Position numbers and translations under genes: made by a program. DNA of 64,000 nt. Origin: Cordilura impudica. Taxonomy: Eukaryota; Arthropoda; Insecta; Diptera; Scathophagidae. Location of the stretch: assembly GCA_963682025.1 (NCBI GenBank), contig OY821517.1:19604548-19668547 (forward strand), given 5' to 3'. Positions 1 through 12,282 of the stretch are shown piece after piece. The notes beneath the pieces were generated by a model. The model worked only from the letters and a program-made list of their open reading frames with translations. It did not search any database and had not been told where the DNA came from. Position 1 is the first letter of the stretch, and each line of letters starts with the position of its first letter.

Positions 1-480
1 ACAAAATATTTGAGTTTTTTGAATAAATTGTCTTTTTATTAGCTTGGGGTCATATGTGACCCCAATTCCATACGGGTTATTGGGGTCGTATTATTTTTTT
101 TCGAAACGCCAGGCTCTTAAGATGAAATGTAACATTTAAAAGTAGAAAAGTGATGAATTTTTGATACAAATTATTTAGAAAGAGTATATTTACAGAATAT
201 TTTACAAAAATCCCATTTTTCTCGAAATACGCAAAAATTAGATCCCCGTCACCAAAGTTCTAGTAGTACGATTTACCTAAAAATTCACACAGTTAATCTC
301 TGACATGCATTTAGTAAAACCTTATAGCGCCAGATCCATTTTTTTAAATTTTGTTTAAGAAAATTTTTTAAAACTTGAAAAAGGATTTTTCAAAATTTTA
401 TCAAAAAAATTTTCCATTTTCGGTCTCAATGCACAATAGGCTAACAACGTGGTAATAAAACAGTATCTATCTGATTACTT
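1..480 (+). repeat. Arm of palindromic repeat family III, cut by the window edge
   Basis: This stretch is a diverged copy of the arms seen at 54,955-55,440 (reverse complement) and 55,706-57,080 (same orientation). Shared landmarks are the inverted motif tggggtca/tgacccca at 45-64, the phrase gtgatgaatttttgataca near 150, and the later phrase gcacaataggctaacaacg near 430. No reading frame is evident. The left end lies outside the window, so whether this copy is also half of a palindrome cannot be seen. Confidence 0.7.
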
Positions 481-900
481 CTAAGTATTGAGGCAAAAAA
501 ATTATGGCTTTAAGCAATTTCTCAAAGTTGAAAAAAATGCTAGTTTTTTTTTGCACATAAGTGGTCTGGGGCATTTGTTATTTCTTGGCGAATTTTTATT
601 AAATTTTGAATTTTTATAGCTTTTTGAAAAGATAATTCAATTTTGATCTAGATTCTAATAACAACTTGTCGGAAGAATTAAACTATAGAACGAAATTTTC
701 GTAAACTCTCAAAAAAAGTCATATTTTTCCCATATAAACACACTTGAAATTTTTAATCGATTTCCGGCGCGACTTTTCTTTACGCAGTTGTCCCCAAACT
801 TCACATTTATTAGTTTTATATTGAAAGGTAACAAACTGAACCCCTCCTATCCCCAAATTCGCATTTTAATTTTTTAAGGACCACTCTAATATATATATAT
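481..900. other. AT-rich sequence, probably more of repeat III
   Basis: No gene or clear repeat is recognised. It continues from the repeat III arm and ends in a short TA run (about 889-900), which is the insertion site of the element that starts at 901. Confidence 0.4.
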
Positions 901-1485
901 GGGGGATTTCATGTCAAGTGCACCAACTTTTGAAACCGATGTCTTCCGATCGGGATAAAATTTGCATCAAGGTTAGTCCTATTGGATAGTAGTTTAGACA
1001 CAATTTTTCAATAAGATCGGTCCGGATCTCTCTGAGTTAGAGGGGATCAAAATTTGACATTTTGGCCAAACAGGTGTTTTTTCTCATCCATGTAACTTAT
1101 TACCTATTGTTCTTAGAAAATTTTCTCCCAAAGAGTTTAGATAGCTATTTCTTCAATTTTTCGGAAAAAAATACTTAAAAAAAAAAAAAAATTGTAGACT
1201 TTTTTTTTGCTAAATTAAAGCATTTTTTGCCTTTTTTTTCCAAAAAGCGCATTTTTTTTTTTTTTCATAAGAAAGCTTAGGATTTTTCCTTTAAGAGCTT
1301 TTTGGTCGCTTAGTGGGATGGGAGTGGGATATCTATCAAAATAAATGTTTTGTAACTCAAGACAACGGTTTTTAAATTTTTCACAAATGCACTATTTTGA
1401 ATTTTTCCTATTTGTGTCGAAAACCTTAGAAATTAAACTTATACTGAGAAACTAGACAAATTAAACTTTCTGAAGGTATATAACA
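901..1485 (+). repeat. Left inverted arm of the 901-3,716 element
   Basis: It pairs with 3,130-3,716 in reverse complement from the tip through the phrase actgagaaactagacaaatt (about 1,445) and the palindrome-like aaggtatataacatacct (about 1,474). The arms have a few substitutions and different A/T tract lengths, so they have aged since insertion. Confidence 0.8.
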
Positions 1486-1799
1486 TACCTAACTAAAATT
1501 TTATACCCTCGATACTGTAATACCCATAATATGTTAACCTCAGGAAAAAAATCGCTTTTTTTCTATAGAAATGTTGAAAAATTATTATTTTTTATTTATT
1601 TTTAATAATAATTAAATTAATGTATAATAATAATAATATTAAAAATAAAAAGATAAATAATTTATTAAAATTTAATCTTAATTGCATTAGATCCATTTAT
1701 ATCATAACTATTTTTATACTTAATTTATTGCAGCTGATGAAGTATTTACGTCTTGTTAATTTTTAAATACCCAGTCTTTCATCCACCTTTTTTGTCGCC

Positions 1800-2940
1800 T
1801 TTATTTACAGCGTTTTTTTGTCAATCCTTTCTTAGCGTTACTAGGTTCAGCTGTTGATTTCGCTGCTGGTTTATTTGTTGTCTTTGGAAAGAAATTGAAT
1901 AGAGGCAGAAAACTTTTTCAACTTGAGTCTTCCATCGACAAGCGGTATAAAAGCATGGTATTGAGCGGTGCCATCGATTGTTACCGCAGCATCGAATCTG
2001 CTCTTCAGTGTTTTCAATGTTTCCTGATGATCCTCTTTGCTACCAAAAACTATTTTAGTTTCTTTACAATAACTCTTTGCCCAATGGAATAAAGCAGTTG
2101 CATCTAAGATGCGATCTTGATGAGAGCACTGGAGGCTATACTTCGCTGCATTTCTTTTAAGGTTTGCTCCAATACCATCACATGCTCCTTTACCATGAGC
2201 AGTAGGAGGAAAATGCCACTCAGCTGGCATTCCAAAATCTTTTTCATGGGCCATAATATTAGACAAGCTACTTTTGTTTTTAAAATGTTGACGAGCTCCG
2301 TCCGAAACGTAGTATACCTTCTTTACTGTAAATTTAGATTTTAAAAATTTTAGTATTCTCTTCTAGTACTCATAAACTGCAACGGTATCATGTTTTAAAT
2401 CGTCGGATATGATTGCCATACTTTTGTGTTCCAGTTTTTCATCTTTCATGTAGTAAATACTACTGTGAATATAGTTGCTTGGTCGTTATTGAAGTGGAAT
2501 GCTTGTATGGCATCCTGAAGAACATATTTATAGTTTTCTGCGAAATCATATGAAATAACGAATTCACCAGACTTCAAATGTATCTTCAAATCCTTGAAGA
2601 ATGACCATTGCTCTTTGACTAAAAAGTCATGGTTTCTCAAGTTTAGCAATCCTGTACACATTTCTTCCACAAAATCATCCACATTTAAAATGATTGTTTT
2701 CAACGTGCATCTGTCAGTCTGAATCCAAGAATCAAATTTGACCTCCTCTATATATTCTCGGTCTAAAGAGTTGATTAAATTTTCTTTGATGAATGTGGTT
2801 TTCGGGCAATTGGTACATTCACCTAAGTGGCAAGAAGTTGTTACAATAGGACACATAGTCAATTTAAGGCAATCGCGGTAATCGTGTAAATCTTCTGCCG
2901 AATCATCTGTTAAATACTTTACGTTGATTTCCTTTAACAT
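1800..2940 (-). pseudogene. Broken DDE-like transposase of the 901-3,716 element
   Basis: Read on the minus strand from 2,940 the product starts MLKEINVKYL and includes CHLGECTNCPKT (possible zinc ligands), SWIQTDRCTL, and DFAENYKYVLQDAIQAFHF near 2,520. A frameshift occurs near 2,450 (the frame resumes MKDEKLEHKS), a TAG stop near 2,344, then VYYVSDGARQHFKNKSS and AEWHFPPTAHGKGACDGIG near 2,200. The order AENY, SDG, WHF..HGK..CDGIG matches a family of uncharacterised arthropod and cnidarian transposon proteins; I recognise the family but not an accepted name. The acidic residues in AENY and SDG are plausible catalytic positions, which is inference. With at least one frameshift and one stop it cannot make a full protein. 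A further frameshift near 1,870 may extend the tail to about 1,800. Confidence 0.7.
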
Positions 2941-3129
2941 CAGTTTAACATTTTGCTAAATGCAAACGCATACTGTATGAGTTCCGCTGCTTTCTGCCAA
3001 AACACAATGTTTTGGCCTCATTTGGGTTAATTTCGTGAAGCCAATTCTAACATCCTCGTGTTCAGATTGAAATATTGCAAATAGCTCTTTCAGGTTACAG
3101 AGAACCATTCACTTCTGTTATGTTATGAA

Positions 3130-3716
3130 GGTATGTTATATACCTTCGGAAAGGTTAATTTGTCTAGTTTCTCAGTATAAGTTTTATTTGTAAGGTTTTA
3201 CACACAAATAGGAAAAAATTCAAAATAGTGCATTTGTGAAAAATTTAAAAACCGTTGTCTTGAGTTACAAAACATTTATTTTGATAGATATCTTACTCCC
3301 ATCCCACTAAGCGACCAAAAAGCTCTTTAAGGAAAAATCATAAGCTTTCTTATGAAAAAAAAAAAAAAAAAAAGCCCTTTTTGAAAAAAGGCAAAAAATG
3401 CTTTAATTTAGCAAAAAAAAAGTCTACATTTTTTTTTTTTTTGTATTTTTTTCCGTAATATTGAAGAAATAGCTATCTAAACTATTTGGGAGAAAATTTT
3501 CTAAGAACAATAGGTAATAAGTTACATGGATGAGAAAAAACACCTGTTTGGCCAAAATGTCAAATTTTGATCTCCTCTAACTCAGAGAGATCCGGACCGA
3601 TCTTATTGAAAAATTGTGTCTAAACTACTATCCAATAGGACTAACCTTGATGCAAATTTCATCCCGATCGGAAGACATCGGTTTCAAAAGTTGGTGCACT
3701 TGACATGAAACCCCCC
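3130..3716 (-). repeat. Right inverted arm of the 901-3,716 element
   Basis: Reverse complement of 901-1,485. It ends in cccccc followed by atatatatac. It contains long A and T tracts (about 3,354-3,373 and 3,429-3,442) matching those in the left arm. Confidence 0.8.
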
Positions 3717-4151
3717 ATATATATACATTTACCTATGAACGCAACAGTGTAAACGCACAACCTCAAAATGACTATTTGAATATTCTTATTTGAATTATAC
3801 TTATTTTGAATTGTCTATACACATTGAGTGAAGGAGAGTCTAAATCAACAACGTCAAAAATATTGTTCGGTATAAGTATCAAGAGTACCTCAAACTTTAG
3901 ACCGGATATGAGCTCCGACAACTTTCAATAGGAATGAATGCGAATAAGTTCAAGAATTTATGAATCAGGATTCAACTCTACTAACTTTTTTAGTACTCAT
4001 TGCAGACCTGTGGTGCATTATCAAATATATAGAATCATAATGCTTATAATCCAATTTGAGTCATGGCAAATGGTTTAAAAAAAATTAATTTTATGGATCT
4101 TACTACACCAAGATCCACAAAATAATTTCTATAATTCAGAAATATCAATTT
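3717..4151. other. Intergenic, nothing recognised
   Basis: AT-rich sequence with no convincing reading frame or match to the other repeats in the window. Confidence 0.5.
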
Positions 4152-7100
4152 TTATACCCAATACTACTACTATATGGTCAGGGTATAATGACTTTGTGCT
4201 GATGTTTGTAACTACCAAAAATATTTGACCTAAACCCATCTTTTATTATACCGATCGACTCAGAATAGCTTATTAAGTCGATTTAGTGATGTCCGTCCGT
4301 CTGGCCATCCATCTGTCACCCTAATGGTGACAGCGGTTTGTATGACAAAAAAAATTTCTGGTCGAATTTTGAGGTGTGCGGGTCGGATTATTATGACACT
4401 GGATCTAAAACTTTAGTGCGCAAAATTTGATCCAAATCGGACAATGCTTTCTGAACGCGCATTGAGTTCAAAATTCAAATATGTATTTACATGTAAAAAT
4501 TATTTTTAAAAAAAATCATTTTTCACAAAAGTTTTGATATTTTTAATTGCGTTTCAATTAAATTCATAAATTAATAAACCAAAATCTAGAGTAAATTATC
4601 TTTCTAATAAAACAACAAACTCTGTTATCGGTTGAAAGACAGCCAAGTTATGTCAAGATCCCCAGGCAATAAATGAGCCGCAGACCATTTGATTAAGAAA
4701 ATCGAGCTCACATTTTTAAGGACATTGAAATAATTTACAAAAACAAGAACATTTTTCCATTTCACTGATCCAAGAATGATCTTATGTAAAGTCTTTTGCA
4801 TCTCATCTATTAATATATATAAATTAATGTCAAAAAGACATTATTTCAAAACCTTAAATTTTACTTTTTCAAAAATATTGTTCAAGAAATTTTCCGAAAT
4901 CAACGATTGGACTTTAAGGTCTTATTAACAAAATAGATCTGATTAAAAGTGCCAAATATTGCAAGTATCCTGTTCTTAATTTGGCGAGGGCAGCGTTTTT
5001 ATTTCAGCGGATTTGAAGAAAAATGTGCTTTTTCATACTTTTTCCACTGTTAGGCTACAACTTTTGGGTGTTTTCATATTTCAAATATCTTTTGTCAAAA
5101 TATCATACTACTTAATAAAAGTTCTCAATTCTGTAAATTGAAGTTAAATGTCCCCCTTTAAGGTCAAAAGTCAAATTTAAGGATATTTAAATTTTTTTTT
5201 TTTTTTAAAGAAAATATTAAAATAATATATATTTGTGGAAGGATTTTGATAAAACTTGTTGGTAATATATTAATAATTCTATAAAATAATGTTCTGGACT
5301 TATTTTCTGAAATTAACCCGTACTCCTGATGTCAAATTGAGTCTTTGTGAAAATCTATAAATATTTTCTTCATTAGGATTTTTTTTAAATAAAACAAATT
5401 TAATGTGTTCAAAAAATTCCTCAAATTTATTCGTTATTTTATGAAAATATGTAAATTAATTAGTTTTTGTATTTAATACAGTAAAAACAAATTTTATTTT
5501 TGTTAAAAATATTTTTTTTTCATTTAACAGGTGGTACAAAATTATAAGATTATTTATTTTTTTTAAACAAATTTATTTCTGAAATAAAAAAGTTTTAAAA
5601 TTTTTCATATACAATTCGCGTGTCCCAAAATGTGTTTCAATTTTTTTTTCAGAAATATTATATTCATATATAAGTATATCGAGGGCTTATATTTAAAATG
5701 TGCTATTTACATTTGACAGCAATATTAATTTTAGGTTTTAAACTGTTCTCTGATATAACTATCTAATATAATATTAATTTTGATATCATAAATGATTAGT
5801 ACCACTATTTCTTAATAGACATTATAGTAAATCGATCGACAAATATTTTTAGATCTTATTAATAAATTATTTTTACTCGATCTCCTTAAAATAATTATTG
5901 ATGCAGATAACACTTCTTGAATTATAAGCCCTCGATATACAAATTTGTTTATACTGTATTAAATATAAAAACCAATTACTCTGCATATTTTCATAAAATA
6001 ACTAATAAATTTGAGAAATTTTATGAATAAATAAATTTTGTTTTATTTAATGAAAATATTTATAGTTTTTAATAGAGTCAATTTGACATCAAGAGTATCC
6101 CACGGGTTAATTTCAGTCCAGAGTATTTTTTTATAGAATTATTAAAATATTATCAACAAGTTTTATCGAAATCCTTCCACAAATATAGTATATATTATTT
6201 CGATATTTTCTTTTAAAAAAATGTAAATTTCCCTAAATTTGACCTTTGAGCGCAGGTTATTATGTTTCAATTTAACCTTAATTTACAAGACTGAGGATTT
6301 ATATCAAGTAGTATAATATTTTGATAAAAGATATTTAAAATATGAAAACACCAAAAAGTTGAAAAAGTATGAAAAATCACATTTTTCTCCAAATCCGCTG
6401 AATAAAACGCTGCCCTCGCCAAATTGAGAACAGGATGAATACAATATTTGACACTTTTAATCACATATATTTTGTAAATAAGACCCTAAACTCTAGTCGT
6501 TGAGTTCGGTAAATTTCTAGAACAAAATTTTTGAAAAAGTAAAATTGGAGATTTTGAATTAGTGGTAAAAAATACGTACCGTTTTCACATTAATTTAGAA
6601 CGGCTTAGCAATAGACGAGATAAAAAATACTTTACATAAGATCATTCTGCAATCACGAAAATGCGAAAATGATGTTCTTGTAAATTATTTCAACGTCTTT
6701 AAAAATGTGAGCTCGATTTCCTTAATCAAGTGGTCTGCGGCGCATTTATTGCCTGGGGAAGTTGATATAACTTGGCTGTTTTTCAACCGAATATATAGTT
6801 TGTTATTCTATTAGAAGGATAATTTACTATAGATTATGGTATATTAATTAATTTAATTGAAGCGCAATTAAAAATATCAAAATTTTTGTGAAAAATGATT
6901 TATTATGATAATTTTTACATATGTATATTTGAATTTTGAACCCAATGCGCGTCCAGAAAGCATTGTCTGTTTTGGATCAAATTTTGCGCACAAAAGTTCT
7001 AGATACAGTGTCACAATAATCCGGCCCGCACGTCTTGAAATTCCACAAGAAAATTTGGTTGTCACCCTAGTGTGTGTATGCAAACTTTGTAATTAAAGTA

Positions 7101-7470
7101 CAGGTCGCAAATACTAACAAATATTTTGATGAAATTTGGTATATAAACTTCTATCGGCCGTAATATTCACGCTGTTAGAATTGTTGAAAATTGGTTTATG
7201 TTCAGACCTAGACCCCTTACAAATGACCCCTATTAGTTGGACTTAAATTGCCATAAGATCCAAATTATCATATACATAGATCTCGGTCAAATTGCTTATT
7301 ACGTTCATATATCAGTGGTCCAAAAATAGATCCTATAAGATATGAAGCTGATTTCCGATCTTCACTTCAATCTATCAACAAACAAAAATAATGCACAGAT
7401 TATTTAATTTTTTTTTTTTCAATTTACCAAATATGGTCAGGACCGGTCCATTTTTAACATCGTTGGTTAT
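4152..7470 (-). mobile_element. DINE-like repeat family I, old copy split by a foldback element
   Basis: Positions 4,152-4,316 match the tail of family I in reverse (tataccc start, tttgtgctgatgtttgtaact, a GTCC run). The match resumes at about 7,075 (aggtcgcaaata, gcttattacgttcatat, tccgatcttcact) and fades near 7,470. The intervening 4,317-7,074 is a later insertion. The copy is more diverged than those at 9,242 or 20,310, so it is an older one. Confidence 0.75.
4317..7074. mobile_element. Foldback element, arms over 1.1 kb
   Basis: The two halves are imperfect reverse complements. The left tip caccctaatggtgaca pairs with the right tip, which reads cacactagggtgaca on the other strand. Inner landmarks pair throughout: gcgcaaaatttgatccaaa (about 4,418) with its complement near 6,975, and cgagggcttat (about 5,680) with ataagccctcg near 5,928. 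The left arm carries about 170 bp not in the right arm, and the unpaired centre is about 5,690-5,925. No coding region is convincing; short open frames near 6,300 and 6,900 are not protein-like. It lies within a family I copy, whose sequence resumes on each side. Confidence 0.8.
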
Positions 7471-9241
7471 AGTATTATGTTTGTAACACGTGCGGAAGAC
7501 ATCTGTAGTTTAATTCTAAACCTTTTAGTCAAATATTCTAATAAACTTTAAAAAAAAGTCTCCATAGAAGTGACACTGGTTTGATGCTACAATAACAGTT
7601 GGTCAAATATTGATTGGATATCTTTGGAGAGTTATAAACATGAGCACAAACTAACATATTCCCCAAACTGAGCAAATTGCGTTTGTTGAAGAGACAGCTT
7701 AACTTTTGTTAACCAAAATTAGAGTGACGTTGTCTTTGTTAATGAAAAAGGACATAAAAAAAAATTAAGAAAATGTATATGGATAAGGATATTTTAAGAC
7801 AACATTTTGTGTTTCATAAAGCCATATAAGAAATTTTTTGAATATTAAAAAGCTAGAATGCTACTCAAGAATAGCTAGCTTCCTTAAATATTTTTGTTTA
7901 ATAATTATAATTATCAATACAAAAACAATTGTGACATCTGCTCATTAAATATTATTGAACAATAATTAAATCTACCAAAATATATTAAAATGTCTAAATT
8001 AAATAACAATAGTAAGGATATTAAGATATAATAATGAAACCACACAACGTTAAACATATTCGCAGTCAGTTTAATAAAACTAAGCTATAAATATATCTAT
8101 GAATATGTGTGATTATGTGCACAATGTACATACATACATATCGACATATCATTATCTATCCATCGATATGGTGTGTTGACGTTAAAGCATCACAATATCC
8201 ATTCAAATGTTATACTTAAGTATGTGTCTGTTATCAGTAATGTTTCGTTCTCTGGCTAATGTGTCTGTGTTAGTATGTGCTTGCACGTGTGTATATACGA
8301 ATATATGTGTATATACGATATATCGCCATGTCACACTTATTTAATGAACTTAACATAAATATAATATCAACAAGTCATCGTCAGTTGCTAAGTTTTACCA
8401 GTTACAAGAGCAAAATGAAATTTTTGGGGAGACTATCGACAGAAAAATACACACACGCACACATAAACAAAAAGAAAAATCTACAACAACAACGACAGTA
8501 TCGATTGGAAAAAGCAACACGTTCGAAGTTTTATTGAATAATACTCGTATAAGAAAATTTAAGATATTATTTAATAAAAGCCAACCATAACTCAATGAAC
8601 ATATGAAACAAATTTATTTTCTGAAATAAGATTCTAATTTTTGAGTAAAAAAAGAAGAAATGGGCAACCAAATAAGAACAGGAGAACTTCTATTTTGAAA
8701 ATGTGAAAATTTCTTATTGAACTAACCAGCTTCTGAAATATGGCTCAAAGAAAAGTGAAACAATCATAAAATTAACTCACTGAAGTGTTTTTGAATAATA
8801 ACGTTTAATCTAAAACTTGTTTATATATACATATATGTACCTAATCTAGCTCTTATGTAAAACGTTGAATTAAAAAAATTTTATTTAAGAAAGGTCAAAG
8901 TTCATTGTCACATGGTTAACATTTTTGTGAGGGAATATCTTAAAAACGATTTTTTTTTAAGATGGTCCGTTGTGGAACATTTTCGGTCATTGTCTAGGGA
9001 CTGAGACATTCCAAGTCAGGTTGAAAGTACTAGGCCAGTACAGTAAAGCTTGTACTGTGTTTGGTGATCTCAGGCCAAACTTTTTTTAATGACCTTTTAA
9101 ATTTTTTTTTCTTATCTTAATGGGTTTTTGCTTAGTTTTTCAATCCAAAAGCCATTAATGATTACTCATTTGATTTTTCAGCAAAATTGTAGCTAAGGCT
9201 TAAATAAATAATTTTTAATAACATGTAAAAATAGAATAAAA
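7471..9241. other. Intergenic, nothing recognised
   Basis: AT-rich single-copy-looking DNA with short (TA)n and (CA)n stretches around 8,100-8,470. No reading frame resembles a known protein. This is one of the longer stretches without repeats of this window. Confidence 0.5.
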
Positions 9242-10040
9242 ACAAGTAAGAAAATTATAGTCGGTCTAGACCGACTATACGATACCCTATACCATGCGTT
9301 TAGAGACCCTATCTCTTATGCCCAACTAATTGGATATAGAAAATAAGCATAAACCAAATTTGAGTGGCATCTTTATTAATTTTTTTGGCTGCAGATATGA
9401 ATAAGTTTATATCGGATGCTATGTCTATACAGGGACTAGATCCAAAAATGGACCGATCCTTACCATGTTTGGTAAAGTCTCTTGTATTTTACGAAAATAT
9501 ATACAAACAAAGTTTGAGAAGAATCTGTGCAATATTTTTGTTTTTTGATAGATTTAAGTGAAGATCGGGGAGCAGCTCTATACGGGGCCTATGACTAAGA
9601 GTTGCCCCACAGAGATCGTTTTTGGACTATTGAATTATGGATGTAATAAACACATACAAACCCAATTTGAGTAAAATCTATACGACAATTTGGATCTTAT
9701 GGCAATTTATGTCGATTTCATAGGGGTCATTTGTATGGGGCTAGGTCTGAACATTAAACGATTCTCACCAATTTCAATAGCGTTCATTATATGGCCGATG
9801 AAAGCTTATATACCAAATTTCATCAAAATATATTCATATTTGCGACCTGCAGTTTGATTACAAGCTTTACATGGACACACAGACGGACGGACGGACGGAC
9901 GGACATCGTTAAATCGACTCAAAAAGTGATTCTGATTCGATCGGTATAATAAAAGATGGGTATAGGTCAAATATTTTTCGTTGTTACAAACAGCAGCACA
10001 AAGTCATTATACCCAAACCACATAGTGGTATAGGGTATAA
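9242..10040 (+). mobile_element. DINE-like repeat family I, copy B
   Basis: A near full-length copy, about 800 bp. It begins acaagtaagaaaattatag, has the palindrome with half-site tatagtcggtct, then subterminal gataccctatacca, whose inverse tggtatagggtat closes the element. A GGAC microsatellite (four to five units) lies near 9,888-9,904, followed by catcgttaaatcgactc. This layout, with inverted subterminal motifs and an internal GTCY-type tetranucleotide tract, recalls the mini-me/DINE-1 Helentron-related elements of Drosophila. No protein is encoded. Confidence 0.8.
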
Positions 10041-10053
10041 ATACTGATGTATA

Positions 10054-10417
10054 TCGATAATATTAATAGGCTAGCCGATTTCTTGTGACGGATATTTTGT
10101 TCTACCGCTTTATCCCGATTTTGACCAAACGTACATTATTTGAAAGGTATTTCTTTTTAGCTGTTCACCAGATTTAAAGATTTTAAATTTATTTTTTTAT
10201 TTTGAATAAATTGCATTTAAAGCTACTAACACATACATAGAATTATACATATGCTATGTGTGTTTTATTAAATTTGTTAATGTGTGAGTTAATGAGTTTG
10301 TTATCTTCATTCACAATAATAATAAACCATAAAAGTGTTGGTTTGGCGAATTGGCTTAGTTGAAAAATAAAGTTGCTTAGAAATTTCACTCGAATTTCGA
10401 GCGCTGTAACCTGCTAG
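10054..10417 (+). mobile_element. Short non-autonomous Helitron, copy 1
   Basis: It starts TCGATAATATTAATAGGC and ends with the hairpin actcgaatttcgag, a short spacer and ctgCTAG followed by host T. TC at the 5' end, a 3' hairpin a few bases before CTRR, no TIR and A/T flanks are the Helitron signature. At 364 bp it cannot encode Rep/Helicase. Five other copies in the window (25,197; 33,671; 38,076; 46,373; 58,872) define the same ends. Confidence 0.8.
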
Positions 10418-10434
10418 TTTGATTTAATATGAAA

Positions 10435-11215
10435 ACAAGTAAGAAAATTATAGTCGGTCTACACCGACTATACGATACCCTATACCATGCGTTTAGAAAC
10501 CCTATCTCTTAGGCCCAACTAACTGGACATAGAAAATAAGCAAAAACCAAATTTGAGTGGAATTTTTATTAATTTTTTTTGGCTGCAGATATGAAAAAGT
10601 TCATATCGGATGCTATATTTATATGGGGACTAGGTCCAAAAATGGACCGATCTTGATCATGTTTGGAAAAGTCTCTTGTATTTTGCAAAAATATATACAA
10701 ACCAAATCTGAGAAGAATCAGTGCAATATTTTTGTTTTTTAATAGATTTAAGTGAAGATCGGGAAGCAGCCCTATATGGGGCCAAAGGGATCATTTTTGG
10801 ACTACTCATTAGTGGATGTAATGAACGCATACAAACCCAATTTGAGTAAGATCTATATGACAATTTGGATCTTATGGCAATTTATGTCGATTTCATAGGG
10901 GTAATTTGTATGGGGGCTAGGTCTGAACATGGACCGATTCTCACCAATTTCAATAGCGTTCATCCCATGGCCGATAAAAGCTTATATACAAATTTCATCA
11001 AAATATATTCATATTTGCGACCTGCAGTTTGATTACAAGCTTTACATGGACACACAGACGGACGGACGGACGGACGGACATTGTTAAATCAACTCAAAAA
11101 ATGATTCTGATTCGATCGGTATAATTAAAGATGGGTCTAGGTCAAATATTTTTGGTTGTTACAAACAGCAGCACTAAGTCCTTATACCCAAACCACATAG
11201 TGGTATAGGGTATAA
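10435..11215 (+). mobile_element. DINE-like repeat family I, copy C
   Basis: Near full length, with the same 5' start, GGAC tract (about 11,060-11,080) and tggtatagggtata end as copy B. It lies in tandem orientation to copy B with the Helitron between them. Confidence 0.8.
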
Positions 11216-11251
11216 ATATCACTCATACGTGTACATTAGGATTATGACTAA

Positions 11252-12051
11252 TTATACCCTATACCACTATGTGGCTTGGGTATAATGACTTTGTGCTGCT
11301 GTTTGTAACTACCAAATACATTTGACTTAGACCCATCTTTTATTAAACCGATCGAATCAGAATCACTATTTGATTCGATTAAACGATGTCCGTCCGTCCG
11401 TCCGTCCGTCTGTGTGTCCATGTAAAGTTTTTAATCAAACTGCAGGTCGCAAATATGAATATATTTTGACGAAATTTGGCGTATAAGCTTTTACCAGCCA
11501 TAGGATAAACGCTATTGAAATTGCTGAGAATCGGTCCATGTTCAGACCTAGTCCCCATACAAATGACCCCTATGAAATCAACATAAATTGCCATAAGATC
11601 CAAATTATCTTATAAACCTTTATCAAATTGGGTTTGTATGTGTTTATTACATCCGTTAATCAGTAGTCCAAAAATGGTCCCTATGGGACAACTCTTAGTC
11701 ATAGGCCCCATATAGAGCTGCTTCCCGATCTTCACTTAAGTCTATCAAAAAACAAAAATATTGCACTGATTCTTCTCAAATTTTGTTTGTATATATTTTT
11801 GCAAAATACAAGAGACCTTACCAAACATGGTGAGGATCGGTCCATTTTTGGGCCTAGTCCCCATATAGATATAGCATCCGATATGAACTTTTTCATATCT
11901 GCAGCCAAAAAAATTAATAAAATCCCACTCAAATTTGGTTTATGCTTATTTTCTATATCCAGTTAGTTGGGCCTGAGAGAAAAGGTCTCTAAACGCATGC
12001 TATAGGGTGTCGTATAGTCGGTCCAGACGGACTATAATTTTCTTACTTGTT
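11252..12051 (-). mobile_element. DINE-like repeat family I, copy D
   Basis: Full-length copy in reverse: it begins ttataccctataccac and ends tcttacttgt. It faces copy C with only about 36 bp between them, so C and D form a large inverted pair. Confidence 0.8.
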
Positions 12052-12100
12052 TTTTGATAATTTTTACATGTAAATGCATAAAAAACTGAGCGCTTCATAG

Positions 12101-12247
12101 CTGGTGTTAAGATACTTTGAAGATCAGATTACGAAAAGGATGCGGAAATGGTACAGTGATCCAAATTACCGAGAGTTGCCTTTGGTTTCAGAAATAGTTA
12201 AATTTTTATCCGACAAAGGCATATTAACCAAAATTTTTACATTTTAG
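12101..12247 (+). CDS. Unidentified coding-like segment, 48 codons plus stop
   Basis: From CTG at 12,101 the frame is open to TAG at 12,245 and the product has a balanced, protein-like composition (YFEDQITKRMRKWYSD, then PNYRELPLVSEIVKFLSD, then KGILTKIFTF). There is no ATG; the frame is preceded directly by TAG, and an AG at 12,099-12,100 could be a splice acceptor. It lies between two family I copies. It might be the last exon of a host gene or a relic of one. I do not recognise the protein, and the piece is short enough to be chance. Confidence 0.25.
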   Translation: MVLRYFEDQITKRMRKWYSDPNYRELPLVSEIVKFLSDKGILTKIFTF

Positions 12248-12282
12248 TAAATTTAAAACAAAATTCTCAGTATTCCTTTTTA

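Larger units (their letters stand above)
901..3716 (-). mobile_element. DNA transposon with about 590 bp inverted arms
   Basis: The ends are inverted copies: it opens with ggggg then atttcatgtcaagtgcacc and closes with ggtgcacttgacatgaaa then cccccc. Both flanks are (TA)n, so an AT-rich target duplication is likely but cannot be measured. The inverted arms run about 901-1,485 and 3,130-3,716 and include poly-A/T blocks. Between them lies a minus-strand transposase-like pseudogene. A solitary arm of the same family lies at 35,928-36,359, so the family is dispersed. I cannot assign a superfamily from TIR sequence alone. Confidence 0.8.

Noticed and set aside
899..3718. Reading the 901-3,716 element as a Kolobok, P or hAT element
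   Set aside because: The ends do not show TTAA or a clear 8-bp duplication, and the protein motifs do not match the hAT or P families I know, so I left the superfamily open.
6267..7096. Short open frames in the arms of the 4,317-7,074 foldback
   Set aside because: They are short, overlap on both strands of an inverted repeat and have no recognisable motif.
9364..11932. Open frames reading MASLLIFLAADMNKFISD and similar
   Set aside because: Also parts of family I copies, on both strands. Repetition across copies reflects DNA similarity, not protein conservation.
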